A DNA stretch of 64,000 nt from Dendrolimus kikuchii (taxonomy: Eukaryota; Arthropoda; Insecta; Lepidoptera; Lasiocampidae). The DNA is taken from contig CM034406.1 of NCBI GenBank assembly GCA_019925095.2, forward strand, positions 6,860,388 through 6,924,387, written 5' to 3'. Every line of letters starts with the position of its first letter. Positions within the stretch are counted from its first letter, which is position 1. Made by a program: the position numbers and the translations under genes. The notes beneath the pieces were generated by a model. That model searched no databases, was not told where the DNA came from, and worked only from the letters and a program-made list of their open reading frames with translations. Of this stretch, positions 1 to 51,099 are shown in pieces.

Positions 1-360
1 AACATGCCAATAAAACAATCCAATGAAAATATTACAACTTTTTCGAGGTTTTATTCTACATACGGTGTAAAATAATGATTTTACCTTGAACAAAGTACTT
101 CGTGACCTTTTTAGCCAATACACAACTCCTTGCACGAATGAAAGCAACCATAATAAAATAATTTAAAATTTCTCGATTTCCGATTGTCAGTTATTTACTA
201 TTTAGGTTTATGGCTTGGCAGCTAGGCCTTTAAGCCAGTCCGTTTGTCAGTTTGTTATAAAAGCACAGAGTATAAAGACTAAGTATTTGCCACAGACGAG
301 GGTATTATTCATACTACCATATAATAAATTATAAAATTAAATTATAATATGTTACTATAA

Positions 361-662
361 GTCGTGGTAGCGTAATGGCTAGCGCACGCGTCCCAGACCC
401 AAAGGACGCGGGTTCGATCCTGGCCGGAACGCATGCACCGCTTAGGCAGTTTTCTGACCTAATGTGCATATATTGTTACGATTACCACGTGCTAATAACG
501 GTGAAGGAAAACATCGTGATGCAACCTGCACATCGAGATAACCGATGTGTCAAACCTGCCAAGCCGCCTTGGACAAGCGTGGCGGGTATACTGTCCGTTC
601 CCCTATAGTGGGAGGCCCGAGCCCAGCAGTGGGACATTTATGGGCTGCTATTATTATATTAT
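361..662 (+). mobile_element. tRNA-derived SINE, apparently full length
   Basis: The head is tRNA-like, with an A-box-like stretch (tagcgtaatggctagcgc) and a B-box-like stretch (ggttcgatcc) that would form an internal RNA polymerase III promoter. The body carries 'gtgatgcaacctgcac' and ends with the lepidopteran tail 'cccagcagtgggac' and a TTA-rich run. A perfect 14-bp direct repeat (atatgttactataa) lies at 347-360 and 663-676, as expected for a target-site duplication. The intact duplication suggests a fairly recent insertion. It is not a functional tRNA gene, because no cloverleaf closes. Confidence 0.85.
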
Positions 663-1089
663 ATATGTTACTATAACAACTTTACTTTCATAAAGTGGTT
701 GAACTATATATTTTAATCAAAACTTTTTCAAAAGTTATGTAACTCGGTAAAATATGTTTATTAAAAAATTTACAACACCTGAAACGAAACGTGTAGATAC
801 ATTTATCAAAATTTTCACGATCACAATCTGTCAAATTTTCGTAGTAAAGAGCCATTTCAGTATCAAACAATTGAAACTTTTTAATTGATTTAGTTTACAT
901 GAATATTATTATTATTTCATTAATTTTATTTCTTATTTGAATTTTACAGTTCATTATCAATAAAATTAAAATTTTACCATATATTATCATACACTATTAG
1001 TACATTGAAATTCTTAACAGGTGTGATGCTATATAATCTTATTTTAATGCATAACTGATTTGAAGCAGTTTTAATGATAACTTTATATT

Positions 1090-1300
1090 TTATACTAGGC
1101 TATGCCCACGACTTCGTCCACGCTTGACTTGAAATTCCCGCGGGATTTCCGGGACACAAAATATCACAGCATTTAAAAAAAGAAGGTATGCTATCGTATC
1201 AGTGGAAACATGGCGGAATAGGCCAATTTTTATGTATCCGAATAACTCAAACCGTTTCTGGAAAAATTCCCGCAAGATTCTCGGGATAATAAATATCACA
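1090..1300. repeat. RTE-like interspersed repeat fragment
   Basis: The segment carries the recurring 'cacgacttcgtccacgc' and 'ttcccgcgggat' words. Related copies are seen near 11,600-12,135, 35,085-35,455 and 37,785-37,975. No coding content is supported. The family label is inferred from memory of lepidopteran repeats. Confidence 0.5.
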
Positions 1301-1569
1301 CATCTTATTATATTATCTTGTTATTGTATTATACCGACATGACATGGTAAGAAAAGTAAAATAGCTACTACAATTGTTTGAAGTTATATTCCTTGTCATT
1401 AATATGTATTTTATATTTTTGCGATATACTTTGGGTATGGGATTTTTGGTTTGGCACCCTTGCTAATGTTACGCTACTAGTCAACGCAATTACGTACAGA
1501 ATAATAGCAAGCAGATTTTGGGGGCGAAATACGGTACAGCCCATTTTTAACGAGTAGAAATCTGTTTTA

Positions 1570-1875
1570 GGACTATCCACCGCGACGGAACTCAGTGGGG
1601 AGTGTGGGATTTGCTACATTGTGGGGTGGCACTAGCACTGTAAGCAACAAATATTATTGTCATACTGCGGTCGAGGATATGTACTCATTAAAACCCCTTG
1701 GTGTTCCTTCCATCGCTTTATACCAGGGCTATGGGAAAATGGAAATTCAACAATCACCTCGTACCCCAGCAGGTGGCGGCCCTTAGTGCCACATCTATTG
1801 TCAGGGATAAGCATGAGCCCCAGCCATGTGGTGTGGCCCGACCCAACCCACCTGGGAAACATCAAGCTCTAAACC
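1570..1875. repeat. Unclassified GC-richer fragment upstream of OSBP
   Basis: This 300-bp patch is clearly less AT-rich than its flanks and is open on both strands for about 70 codons in several frames. I recognise no protein motif in any frame. A fragment of a retroelement is the likeliest explanation, but no second copy was found in the window. Confidence 0.3.
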
Positions 1876-1993
1876 ACAAAGATTTACACATTTTCAAAGG
1901 AATATTTTAACTACTAAGAAAATCTACAAATAATATACATTATTATTAAATCAATTGTTTCCCGAATAATTGTATCTTTACGCGACTGCGAAA

Positions 1994-2010
1994 ATCGATT
2001 ACAAATCGAT
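1994..2010. promoter_or_regulatory. Paired ATCGAT motifs upstream of the OSBP start
   Basis: Two ATCGAT words begin 11 bp apart, about 100 bp upstream of the OSBP start codon. In insects, promoters of housekeeping genes often carry DREF-type TATCGATA sites, and these resemble half of one. The promoter role is inference; no TATA box is evident. Confidence 0.25.
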
Positions 2011-2108
2011 TGTATACTGTTGATAAAATTGGTGAACAGGCAACGGACGTGGCTGGTAAAAAGCTGTATTATGTTTTTCTAATAAAAATTTTGATCTAAA
2101 CTTGAATC

Positions 2109-40587
<38,479 letters not shown>

Positions 40588-40821
40588 CCGCCGCCGAGCC
40601 CCGCCGACTGGCGACCGGAAGCAGCCGCTCTTCACTGACCCCCCGTATTGCCATCGGATTGGTTGCTGCACATAATTGTGTCCGTTTGAAACGCTGCTTA
40701 CGACCGTCTCTGCAACTCACTTCGGCCTTACACTTGTAAGTTTTACCAGCGTAAGCCTCTAAAATTAAGTGTGCACTACCGTTATTTATTATAGACTTAT
40801 CCGTTCACAGCGAAGTTTATT

Positions 40822-40827
40822 AATAAA
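40822..40827 (+). terminator. Candidate OSBP polyadenylation signal
   Basis: AATAAA 235 bp after the stop codon. Further AATAAA words occur near 41,041 and beyond 41,500, so longer 3' UTRs are possible. Confidence 0.5.
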
Positions 40828-41946
40828 TAAAAATCCGCGCTTAGCCTTAGAAGCTTACGCAAGCAAATCTAGAACGGACTTACATTCATAGAAAGCCTAT
40901 GATGACCTCACTATTCCCAACTGAATATTTTGAAGTCAGTAGCTGTATCAATGTAAATCAGCCTTTACAAAGGTAAGGCCGAGGAAAATTAGTATTAATT
41001 TAGTAACATTTTAGTTCATTGAGACTGTCGCACTCAGCGCCAATAAAGCAGATGCAAAACTGAATCCCAGCAACCTGTCCAGTGGAAAGCAATATTAAAG
41101 GTCAGTCCTCGACCCATCGCTGGGACGAGTCCTCGACTCCAGATATTTTTAACCTAACGCTTGTTGTGTGGTGCGGACTCGGGATGAGTGTGAACGGGTG
41201 AATGTTTCCATTGTGATTCAGTTTGGATTTTGTGCAACGTTGAAGCCGGGCGAGTGCCGTTGTCGATTTCTCGCGTGGACGGTGACGTAATAGCTCCTCT
41301 CATATTTTCCGTTCGTAATGTACTCATTCCATTTTGAAACTGTGGTTATTTTGTTTGTTAATATTCAAAATTATTTGTTCTAATATACAGTTATGTGTAT
41401 ATAATTTAATTTAAAATATGATTATCACTTTGTTTTAGTTCCACAAAGTGTGGCCTAATAGATAAGTTTATTACTCATTAGATGGTTTTAAGTGTCGGTA
41501 CTGGATTGTAATACAAGAGTAAATTTTCAAACAATAAATACTAACAACGAAATTTTCTTTTGCTTATCGATTGAATGCTTCTGCTCACCCGAATCGCGTT
41601 AGTGAAATCTAAAGTGCTTTTTCGTAGCCCAATAAAAAATTTACAATATATAATTATAAAATACCATTGGCTGCATTGTTCGGGAAGACTGGGAAGTAAT
41701 TGCAAGGTTTAATGTCATTTGCACAGCTCCCTCGTGGATTTACTAATGGCTTAGCCATTGAATACAAGTCATGTGCCTCACATTGATAAAAAAATAAATA
41801 TTCCTAACAATATAATGCAAATATAATTAACAAATCAATTTTAATCTCTTTAACTGCATATGAAATGACGATGTCTTTAGGCATTAAAAATATATATACT
41901 TTTTATAGTCTGTGCTATAACTAGAATATCACTATTAAGTAAGAAA
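40828..41946. other. Downstream of OSBP, no gene seen
   Basis: The part up to about 41,300 is less AT-rich and may belong to a longer OSBP 3' UTR. I see no open frame or repeat family here. Confidence 0.5.
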
Positions 41947-41951
41947 TAGAT

Positions 41952-42000
41952 GGTTGTGCAATAGAAGCTTTTTTTATACAAAATTAGGTATTGCACAGCC
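41952..42000. mobile_element. Small fold-back element, copy 1
   Basis: GGTTGTGCAATA and TATTGCACAGCC form 12-bp arms (one mismatch) around a 25-bp loop containing 'tttttatacaaaattagg'. A sister copy with the same loop words lies at 49,424-49,493. Confidence 0.7.
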
Positions 42001-42758
42001 GCTTGTAACCAATATGGAGTTATTACAATGTTTGGTGCAGACTATCCATTAAGAGACTCATCACACTTAACCAGAAATGGGTAGGAATAGATATTCCATA
42101 AACTTGTACGATAATAACGGTTGGACGTATTCTTTTGCATGGATTTTACTGATTACATAAAAATTTTAGTGCTTAAGATACAGAATTGAAGCTGTATAAT
42201 ATTGGGAGTAAATCTCTCCTACTGATGGGCTGATGCTCCCCAATAATCATTGTATGGCAACAAAGTGAAAAAAATAACATTAAATGGTCTTGAATGTTTT
42301 GAATAAAATATTAGGGTGCCAACCATTCTATTGTTCCCTTATATAAATAATGACTTATATGTATACAATAAAAAATAAAGAACTACCGGATGTTCGATTC
42401 CCACATTTCGATTGGTAACGGTGTGATGTGCTCTTAGACTTTCCTTAATGCCTTGAAGTCGAAGCAATACTGTTATATGGTGATTATGGTGGTTACGAGT
42501 TAATATCAAAATGTTGGCTACATAACAATTGATATTACCTCTGGCCCGTAGACGGAGGCTGTTTGGGAGCAACCAATGGTTTTGCGCCGACGCTAGGTCT
42601 TGATAGAGATATTTCGATTGTTAAATACATGTTATGGTTTGTACTTTGGAAAAAGAATAGGAGGCATAAAAAATGCCTTTTTTCTTGCCGATATGTTATT
42701 GTTTCATCAGTCAAAACGTAAGTTATTGAAAGTAAATGTTGAATAAGATGGTCGAAAT

Positions 42759-43228
42759 CAGGGACTCCCAAAGTGGTAGATATCGACCCCCTGGGGAAGA
42801 AATTGCTTTCCCAGACGTCGACGTAAAGGAAAACTGGTTTTGGGGGTCGACGAGGTCTAAAAATCGACCCCAATTAACTAACACAAATTCTTATTTAAAA
42901 TTTTTCAGATATTGTATAAGTTGTGTGACGTGTATAAAAGTGTGGTTTTTTTTTAATAATTATCTACTTAAGTATTTTTGATTAATTTGTAAAAATAATT
43001 ATTATACTTGATATTTATTGAATTTTATGTCTATTTAATTTGTTAAATTTTGATGAGAAAATGCTGGAAAGTTAATTAAGACTTAACCAACCGCAGTTTG
43101 TAAATTGGAAAGTATTTTATATCAATAGGGAAAAAAACTAGAGATTTTTTAAATAATTTGGCTATGGGGTCAGAAATATCAGTTCATTTTGGAAAAGGGG
43201 TCTCGTCCAAAATAGTTGGGAATCCCTG
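42759..43228. mobile_element. Non-autonomous hAT-type element
   Basis: 470 bp with termini cagggactcccaaa and, inverted, cagggattcccaac, typical of hAT elements (CAGGG...). It is flanked by 8-bp repeats gtcgaaat (42,751-42,758) and gtctaaat (43,229-43,236), one mismatch, as expected of a hAT target duplication. No transposase is inside. Confidence 0.82.
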
Positions 43229-43236
43229 GTCTAAAT

Positions 43237-45305
43237 AATGTTGATTAAAAAAATACATTAGTGTTTTCAGATGTCAAAACGCAAGAGAAGACTTGTGGTG
43301 CCCTCTAGAAATATAGCACTTGTCATTCTTAGTTTAGTATTCTTTTTCCATGTTTGTTACAAACTTAATGGGCGTGTTGTTTTACATCTCGTGTTCAAGG
43401 ATTACTTACTAAAAACTGACCGCTTCTAAAACGTTATTTTAATTGAAACCATGAGAACCAGAGTGGATTATCTACGAAAGCGAACCATACCAGTCTATAT
43501 CAGTTATGTTACTGGATTATAACTCGATCTATTAATTAGAAAATGTATAGGGTCATTGTGCTGCCATCTAATATGGCTTTTGAGAATTAATACTGATAGA
43601 AAAAACATCTACCAGTGAGGCATTTTAGGCTATTTATACCATTCTGGTTTTTATGTTTATTGGTTTCCGAATTATATTTGATACAACAACAATTTGTCAT
43701 AATTAATTAATGAAAATAATTTTAGTAGGTAGGTAGCAGTTTGGTTACGGCGCTACTCCATTTTGCTTTGTACGAACAGCCTAATAATTTGATAAGGATT
43801 ATTATTACAGATTGTACATTTTCAAGTGTATGTAAAATAATTTGTTAATATTTTTATTATAATAGATTGAAATATTTGAATACAAAAGCCATAACATCTG
43901 TATCATGTTGATAATAAAAAATGTAATTTGATATTTTTTTTATTATATCCCTTTTGAAGAATATCTTTAGTAGAGTGATTATTAATTTATGGCCAGGTCC
44001 TATATATCGTACTTTTCATTGACTTGCCTTACCATTGGTAGAAATTTGACATTATTTGTGTGGAGCTTTGTCAAATTTATTTAGTAGTAAGGCAATTGAA
44101 CGGTTAGTAACATTCAGGAACCGCCGGCTATTAGAACATAAACTTAGAACTAACTATATGCTGCTTCTTTATCCAGACATGTCTCCTTGACGTCACAGAA
44201 AATATTATGGGCGCGTTCCTGTAGTATTTCACAACGGTGAAAATGCTCAGTGTGGCGTTCTACAAGACGACCGCGGTCGTTATAGAGAGTAAATTAAGGG
44301 CAAACTTCATATGCTTTCTTCATAACAACGGTGTTTTAGGGAGACACATAATAGTATAATTTGTGTTTTATTTTTAAATTTGACATCTCTTCATATAAAA
44401 TATTTCAATGAAAACTTTTGTTGTTAACATTTTTATTTAGTGAAGAGTTTAAAGAAAGAACATTATGCTATCTGTATCAAACTGCAAATAAAAGTTCATT
44501 CTAATGCAGGGGCTTCATCTGTGTTAGTGTTAAAAATTTAGGCTGTGGCCGATTAAGTCTTATTTAAACCGTTAATAAATAATGTCGTTAACGCATAACC
44601 ACAGTAGTGATATACAAACGTTATCTGTCAATATTTAACGTCATTAAAAATGTCGCATTTCAAATTGTGCAGTACACCCCTCGCCACATCCACGTGAAAC
44701 GTTTAACTTTAACCGAGATAAAGCCGCACCATAATGACGCTTATTAGGGATATGATTAGGTCGTATTTTAATGAAGCTAACAGGTCTGGCAATCATTTTG
44801 ATGAAACTTATTTTCACCCCAATCCGAGGTCAAGAGTGAATGATTTTGTGTCCGAAACCTTATTCTGAAGGAAGAGAAAAATCTTAAAACTGCGAGTCGT
44901 TACAACACTGCTGACTACCCGCTACCCGTATATATAAAGTACTCTGTGCTACACGCTTTCGTGAACACAAGGGGCCTAAGACCCTCGGACTTATTAAGAG
45001 GAAATAGACAAAAGCTAAAGCGAATTGGAAGAAAATAAACAATTATTTTCAACGTTTTTATTAAGAAAACGGAAACAGTGAAAAAGTACATAACTGTAAA
45101 TTGCAATGGTTACAATATTATGTTTATAAAACAAATTTATAGTTAAAATTTTCACTAAATTTTTATTCTATTATCGTACTTGTAGCATGCTTTCGTTTTT
45201 TTTTTGTATAATTATACGTTAAAACTGGCAATAGGGAATCTTTATTTTTCTAAAAAGATTGCCCATATCTCTGAAAATAATTTTCTATAACTTTTAAATT
45301 GGAAG
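43237..45305. other. Intergenic stretch, no gene seen
   Basis: AT-rich. It contains a truncated MITE family E end at 44,213-44,286 ('gcgttcctgtagtatttcac', 'gaccgcggtcgttat'). Otherwise I see no repeats or open frames with recognisable content. Confidence 0.6.
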
Positions 45306-45309
45306 ACTA

Positions 45310-45520
45310 AGAGCGCTTTTTGATTTGTCAGCGTAGCAGCGGTGCGGAATCTGTATTCGCGGGACCGAAAGGTTTCCGAGCACTATTTCTATGAGCGTTT
45401 GCCGATTCGCTCCTAGAAATATAAACGCATGGTAACTTTTCGGTACGCTTATATCAAGACTACAGATTCCGCACCACTGCTGTATCAACATATCACTTCA
45501 TATCAGAAAGCGGCCTAAAT
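45310..45520. mobile_element. Palindromic MITE
   Basis: The left 'agcagcggtgcggaatctgta' region (45,345-45,368) pairs with 'tacagattccgcaccactgct' (45,460-45,482). The outer parts, 'agcgctttttgatttgtcag' and 'catatcagaaagcggcc', are more diverged. A related end lies just before OSBP exon 2. Confidence 0.7.
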
Positions 45521-47530
45521 ATTTTTTGTAAATACAGTAGGCTCCTATACTTCACTACTTTAGATCTTTCGAGCCACAAAGAGGTAGGAACTTTTTTCAA
45601 ATTTAATTATCTTTTGTCTCTATTTACACATAGTTGATGTATGTTATTAATCCTGTTTAACGTCTCCAGATTAACTAATAAAGAAATGCCTGCACAATAC
45701 CTGATTTTATATGCGAAAGTAAATGGGTACTTATTGTGTAGCCACTTGTTACTGAGACCAACCATAACGTCTCGAGGGTTCATCAAATAACATGGTGGTG
45801 AAACCTTCAATGCACTACGGGAAGTTATTCCAGCGACGTGCTTAATTTTTTTAATATTCAAATATTCTATAAAATATGGACTATAAGATCATATTAAACC
45901 TTGATTTAACAGAGAAAGCAGTGTATCTTGGATAATTTTAATCAGATTTCAATACACAATAAAAAGCAGTTTTAATGCGTAACAATAAATATAATTGTTA
46001 GAAAAAATAGCAAATCAAATTTACTTAATAGAATAAAAATTTAGCTGATTTATTAAACAGATTTAAAAGCAGATAAATAAAATTTCTCATATTAATACAT
46101 ATACAGATTGCCCTAATCTGAAAAAAAATCTTGCACTTGAAACAATTCGCCCGATTGATACATACTTCACGATATTTCTGTTCAGATTATGACACAATCA
46201 CATAGAAGTTATATATCAGCATTAATTTATTTATACATTTACACTTCATATATAACTTTCTTAAGCATATTATCGCTCCATTACCTAAACAAAATAATTA
46301 CACTTTCAGCTCAAGAAAATATATTTATTCTCATAAGCAATATTATTATATTTCGACTTGTTTACGAGTAAAATAGCCTTCAAATGACCTTTTCAAACTG
46401 GTGTTATATTGTAAGCCTGCACAATATGCATTTTGTTGAAATTGTTCAAAAATCACAATTATAAAATTAGATTATTGTTAATTGCGATTAGTTTAAACCG
46501 TCTGCTTCAAACTACAACACTACTAATAATGACTATATATAACGAAACTTTTCCCATTAACAAATATGTTAGTCCGCGCCAGCTTTTATGATGGCCGCTC
46601 CTGAATAATTACAGTCGGCTGCGCCATACTTTTGATTCATACAAAACCAATTACAGCGCAGTCATCTGCAGCCCATCTAGCAGCCATCGCGTTTGGTGAA
46701 AACTAGTACGTCAATTCAGTACATTACGCGTGTATTTTGGCTCTATAATAATATGCGCAATCAGTTATTTGAAATGATAATCATGTTTTTATTTATAAAC
46801 AAAACTTATCGCTTATGGGGCGCCCATTAGAGTTACGCTGTGATTTTTTACCTGAATTCTCTGACCAACCGAGATATAAACCCATGTTAGATCATATAAT
46901 TTATACATTTATGCAACCTATATTATTATATTTGCATGAAATGTAAATTTACTGTATTTTGAATGCCCATTTCCCTATAAATGAGATTTGATGTGTTAAG
47001 CATGTTTACCTGCTAAAATATTCACAGTCTGTACTATGCTTTAGAAACGTAGCTAAAAATGGACGTCGTTATGTGAAGTTTTTCAACTGAGTCACACCAA
47101 CAAGATAGAATTCGAAACAGACGGTCAAGCATTTTGCCTAAAATCATTCACTCCACCCAAACAACAATCAATGGTATGGTGAAACATCATCCATCTCCTA
47201 ACGTACCTGGTGCACTTGATTTGAAATGGGCCCCTATTTTTTTTTTTACTTTAAGATTACTAAACGTAACTGTAACGTAAATTAGTAAATGATTTTCTTT
47301 GACGAAAAATAATGTATCGGCCAAATTTGGTTAAAAGTATATTATAATTAAAAATAATAAATAACCCGTGATACTAAATATGTAAACTTGCAGATGGGTG
47401 GGCACTAGTTTTTTTTTTAATGGACAGATTGTGCTGTGAATGCATTTTACTATTTTGAACTAGTATTGGCATAGACATTATAACCCAATAAAAATAGTAT
47501 ACCTAGTTCTTGGAATCAACGAAGGCTAGC
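45521..47530. other. Intergenic stretch, no gene seen
   Basis: AT-rich DNA without recognisable families. A less AT-rich patch at 46,560-46,740 has no open frame of note. Confidence 0.55.
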
Positions 47531-47640
47531 GGGATTTATTCGTGGTTGAACGTGTACATACAACGCACATTGCGATAGTGTGCATGTCTTGGGGGGAAAT
47601 CAAACGTACCAACTAATGATAGCCGCTCTTGGTCTGGCAC
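47530..47640. repeat. Dispersed repeat shared with 61,065-61,190
   Basis: Shared words are 'agcgggatttattcgtggttg' versus 'agcgggctttactcgtggttg', and 'cacattgcgatagtgtgc' (itself a small hairpin) in both. Family unknown. Confidence 0.6.
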
Positions 47641-47855
47641 GTGTTCACCAAAATTAAGCCCGTTCGCCTTCGTGAATTTTAAGAAATGTATACATATATT
47701 TTTTTAATAATCAGCAAACCAACACATTGTATATCCCCAAATTAAGCAAGTTGTGTGTTTTATGGGTAATATACAACGGACCACTCTGGAGCCGATCTCA
47801 GCCACCCAGACCATAATAAATAACGGAAAATTCGTTTCCGAAATTTACCATGCCA

Positions 47856-48230
47856 GGAGTCGAACCCGGAACATCTCGGTATTGCAGCGAGGTAGGCTAA
47901 GCCTGCGCAACCGCAGAGGCCGTAACTTATTATTTTTTTGGGTACGCGACAATTATAGGCAATTAAAAACGAGTGGCACGTATGCGAGTCGAAGATATTA
48001 AAACTCGATTTTCCCCTCAATTATAAATGCCTGAAAATCATTGGAGTCGAACCCGGAACATCTCGGTATTGCAGCGAGGTAGGCTAAGCCTGCGCAACCG
48101 CAGAGGCCGTAACTTATTATTTTTTTGGGTACGCGACAATTATAGGCAATTAAAAACGAGTGGCACGTATGCGAGTCGAAGATATTAAAACTCGATTTTC
48201 CCCTCAATTATAAATGTCTGGAAAATCATT
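47856..48230 (-). repeat. 187-bp tandem duplication containing a tRNA-like SINE head
   Basis: The unit at 47,856-48,042 is repeated at 48,043-48,230 with one substitution and one inserted G by eye. On the minus strand it includes a B-box-like 'gggttcgactcc' and an A-box-like 'ggcttagcctacc', so it is a tRNA-derived head. The near-identity implies a very recent duplication or an assembly artefact. Confidence 0.9.
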
Positions 48231-50480
48231 ATATTTTTATTTCAAAGTGGCTAACTAGGAATTAATTATTTCGCCTAGTAAACTTCGGGAAATTATTCCA
48301 ATCTGGTTACAACTTTGAAAAAAATCATAACACCGGACTGTTCCTGAGCCTAAAAGGAAGATAATGTGTTGTATATAAAATAAACAAAAACACTGTTATT
48401 AACAAAACAATTATATTAACACATGTATGCGTTGTAAAACTTGAAGCAATAGCCCTGTGATCAATTGCAGACAAATTAACTTTGCTTTCTTGTTATTTTG
48501 CAATCTTATTATTAATACTGAAGATGATTTCAATTTTCAGCGTTTTCTCTTACTAAGGACACTCGAAACGGACCACTCTTAACATTATAAAAAAAATCTT
48601 CATAACACTTGTGAATTTTTGGTTACGCGTCAGGCCCCTGTAGCTCGGGGACCACTGGGTCTAATCAGGAGCCGTAAATAGACCATATCTGCCTAATTAA
48701 TCTAGTGCACTAGGAACGTTGATAAAATAAATCCAACAACTCTCTGCCTTACCATGTATTTACATATTATACAAGGGAAAGAAATAATAAATAATTTCTA
48801 TGCCTTTGATATGAGCGTCCTCCTCATTCATCAATCTTAACAATGCAACATTTAAAAACCTTTGCTCAATTAAAATGAAATTAATGTACATTAATTATAT
48901 TTACAATAGATTAATTATTGTTTACAGTAAAAAATTATATCTATATGCCAAATGCTGTATGTAAGTCTGTTTCTCATGTTGTATCGATTTGAGTTTCGTA
49001 AACGGTTGGAATATGAAAAATGGTTTATTACTAAAACTTGCTTAGCAATTTCTTCATTATTATGTTAACTACTAATATTTTCTTGGGTCTGACAATCGAA
49101 ACCAAAGAAACTACTAAATATAATTAAAAATACATTTCAAATTTGATTTTTCATATTTTAGTTTGACATCTAGACTGACGCCCTTTTCAATAGTCCTCTT
49201 TCCTTCTGTGATCACAGGTGCTGAAAACTGAATAAGTTCAGTCGTTAAAATGTAAATTTAAATACATTTAATGTTGTTATATATTTGAAGAAATATTCCA
49301 AATTGCCAAACAATCTACAGCAATAGAATATTAATTAAATGTTCACGCTATATTCTTTATGTTTCGTTTTTCTATGTTTTATTATTTGCTATAGTATACG
49401 CAATATATTACGACCCCGCTTTTAGATGGCGACAGATGACTGCGCAATACACGCTTTTTTATACATAATTAGGTATTGCGCAGCCAGCTATCTACAGCTA
49501 ATTTGAAGACGCCAGAAGTATTTGCCGTAAAATATAAGACGGTCGTCTTAGCAGGAGATGTCTTAGACAACAATGAAGTATTGAATTTAATGCACAATAT
49601 CGTAGTTTGTTTAACAGTACGAGTGAAACCCGAAGCAATGTATAAACGTATTCAATACCACATTCATATATATATTATTAGTAATATTCGATCTATATAG
49701 TTTGGAAATTAACTATCATGAAAAAATATTTTTTACATTTTTTTCTACATATTGTATTTTTTTTCTTTATTTTTAATCTCGACTAGCTTTTATATCAATA
49801 TTTATTTACGATGGTACCAACATCGAAGCTAATTAATAGTACTTAGAATGTATAACGACCCTCAAAAGACAACCCTGACTAAGCAATTATAAGTAAACTA
49901 TACAAGATTCTGAAATTGGTTGTATTAAAATTATTTAAACAGCCGTGAAAAACATATTTTGTAAAGGATGCCACGAAATATTCCAATTTAACATTTGGTC
50001 TCCAGAAAAATGCATTTTTTTAATGAATATGAGCTGGCATTCAAACCAACTGATATTTTTTAACATCTTACAAAACATCGCAGACTCCTAGATTTTGTAC
50101 GGGCATGCAAGTTTATGACGCCATGACTATAATAAGTCAAATATCGTGTAAATTATTGTTAAACACTAATTAATACTATTTTATCCTGATATTATAAAAG
50201 GCGATATATTAGTATTTTATCGAAATAGACTACAATCCTTTGTATTGAAAACCACTTATCCAGTTGTAAAAAAGAATACTTATTTTATTTTAAGACATCT
50301 TTAAAATTTGAAAATTAAACCTGTTTGAATAGCTATTGTTAGAATGCATTCGATACTAAAATTAAAGTCAGTTATTGATGAATAAATAAAATAGATACAG
50401 ACAAAATTCAGTCTACTTTGGAGATTGTTAAAGATTTTTTTAAATATTATTGCTCACAAGTAACCTAGTTTGATAATAAT
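48231..50480. other. Intergenic stretch, fold-back element only
   Basis: AT-rich. The only structure found is the fold-back element at 49,424-49,493. A 74-codon open frame next to it has no recognisable motif. Confidence 0.55.
49424..49493. mobile_element. Small fold-back element, copy 2
   Basis: Perfect 11-bp inner arms CTGCGCAATAC/GTATTGCGCAG and outer arms agatggc/gctatct flank a 'tttttatacataattagg' loop that matches copy 1 at 41,952. Confidence 0.75.
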
Positions 50481-50483
50481 AAA

Positions 50484-50745
50484 ACTACGTTTTAACGGCT
50501 TTAAGCGCGGTAATTTTTATTTGATTTTGGTTTTTCCGACGTTTCGGCCACTTTTCAGTGGCCGTGATCACGGAAGACAAAGATGTCAAGTGTCAATGAG
50601 TATTGTTAAAGTTTTATTTAGCCTACCGCCAACTTGTTAATTTTAATTGTTTAATTTTAATTTTGTTTATGGTTATTATTTACTCTATGGGATACAAGTC
50701 GCGAAAACTTAAGAAAATATTATGTGAACCTAGTTTGAGTTTAGT
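50484..50745. mobile_element. Family B element, right part deleted
   Basis: Carries the left terminus 'acgttttaacggctttaagc', the core 'ccgacgtttcggccac', the interior 'gcctaccgccaacttgtta' and, after a deletion at about 50,693, the terminal 'tacaagtcgcgaaaactta'. The pogo element begins immediately downstream. Confidence 0.6.
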
Positions 50746-51099
50746 GGTAGGGGAAATACGTACAAAACGACATATATGTACAAAATGACACAGAAGGCAT
50801 AATTTAAAATTGGCGAACTCTAGCACGCAACCGAACACTCCATCACGTGTCCCGAATGGTTTACACTAACCTGTCAAAATTTGAAAGCGCCCCTCTCATT
50901 CGTCCCGGAATCGTGGTCGACTGCGATTGTATGTCCGTTTTGAGTTTTTTCTTCACGGCAAGTTTTTTTGTACAAACAGTAAGTTTTGCTACATTCTATC
51001 TATTTTTTTTTTGTATTTGTTTTACCTCTCAATAACTTCTTATTGTTCTCAAATAATTTCTATTTCAAAAAAGTTTTCTTAATTCTTTTTTTTGATAAC

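Noticed and set aside
361..435. Possible tRNA gene
   Set aside because: A- and B-box-like words are present, but the stretch continues into a SINE body with a target duplication and no cloverleaf forms.
1595..1910. Several overlapping 63-77 codon frames on both strands
   Set aside because: No start context, no motif and no splice support; a GC-richer patch gives open frames by chance.
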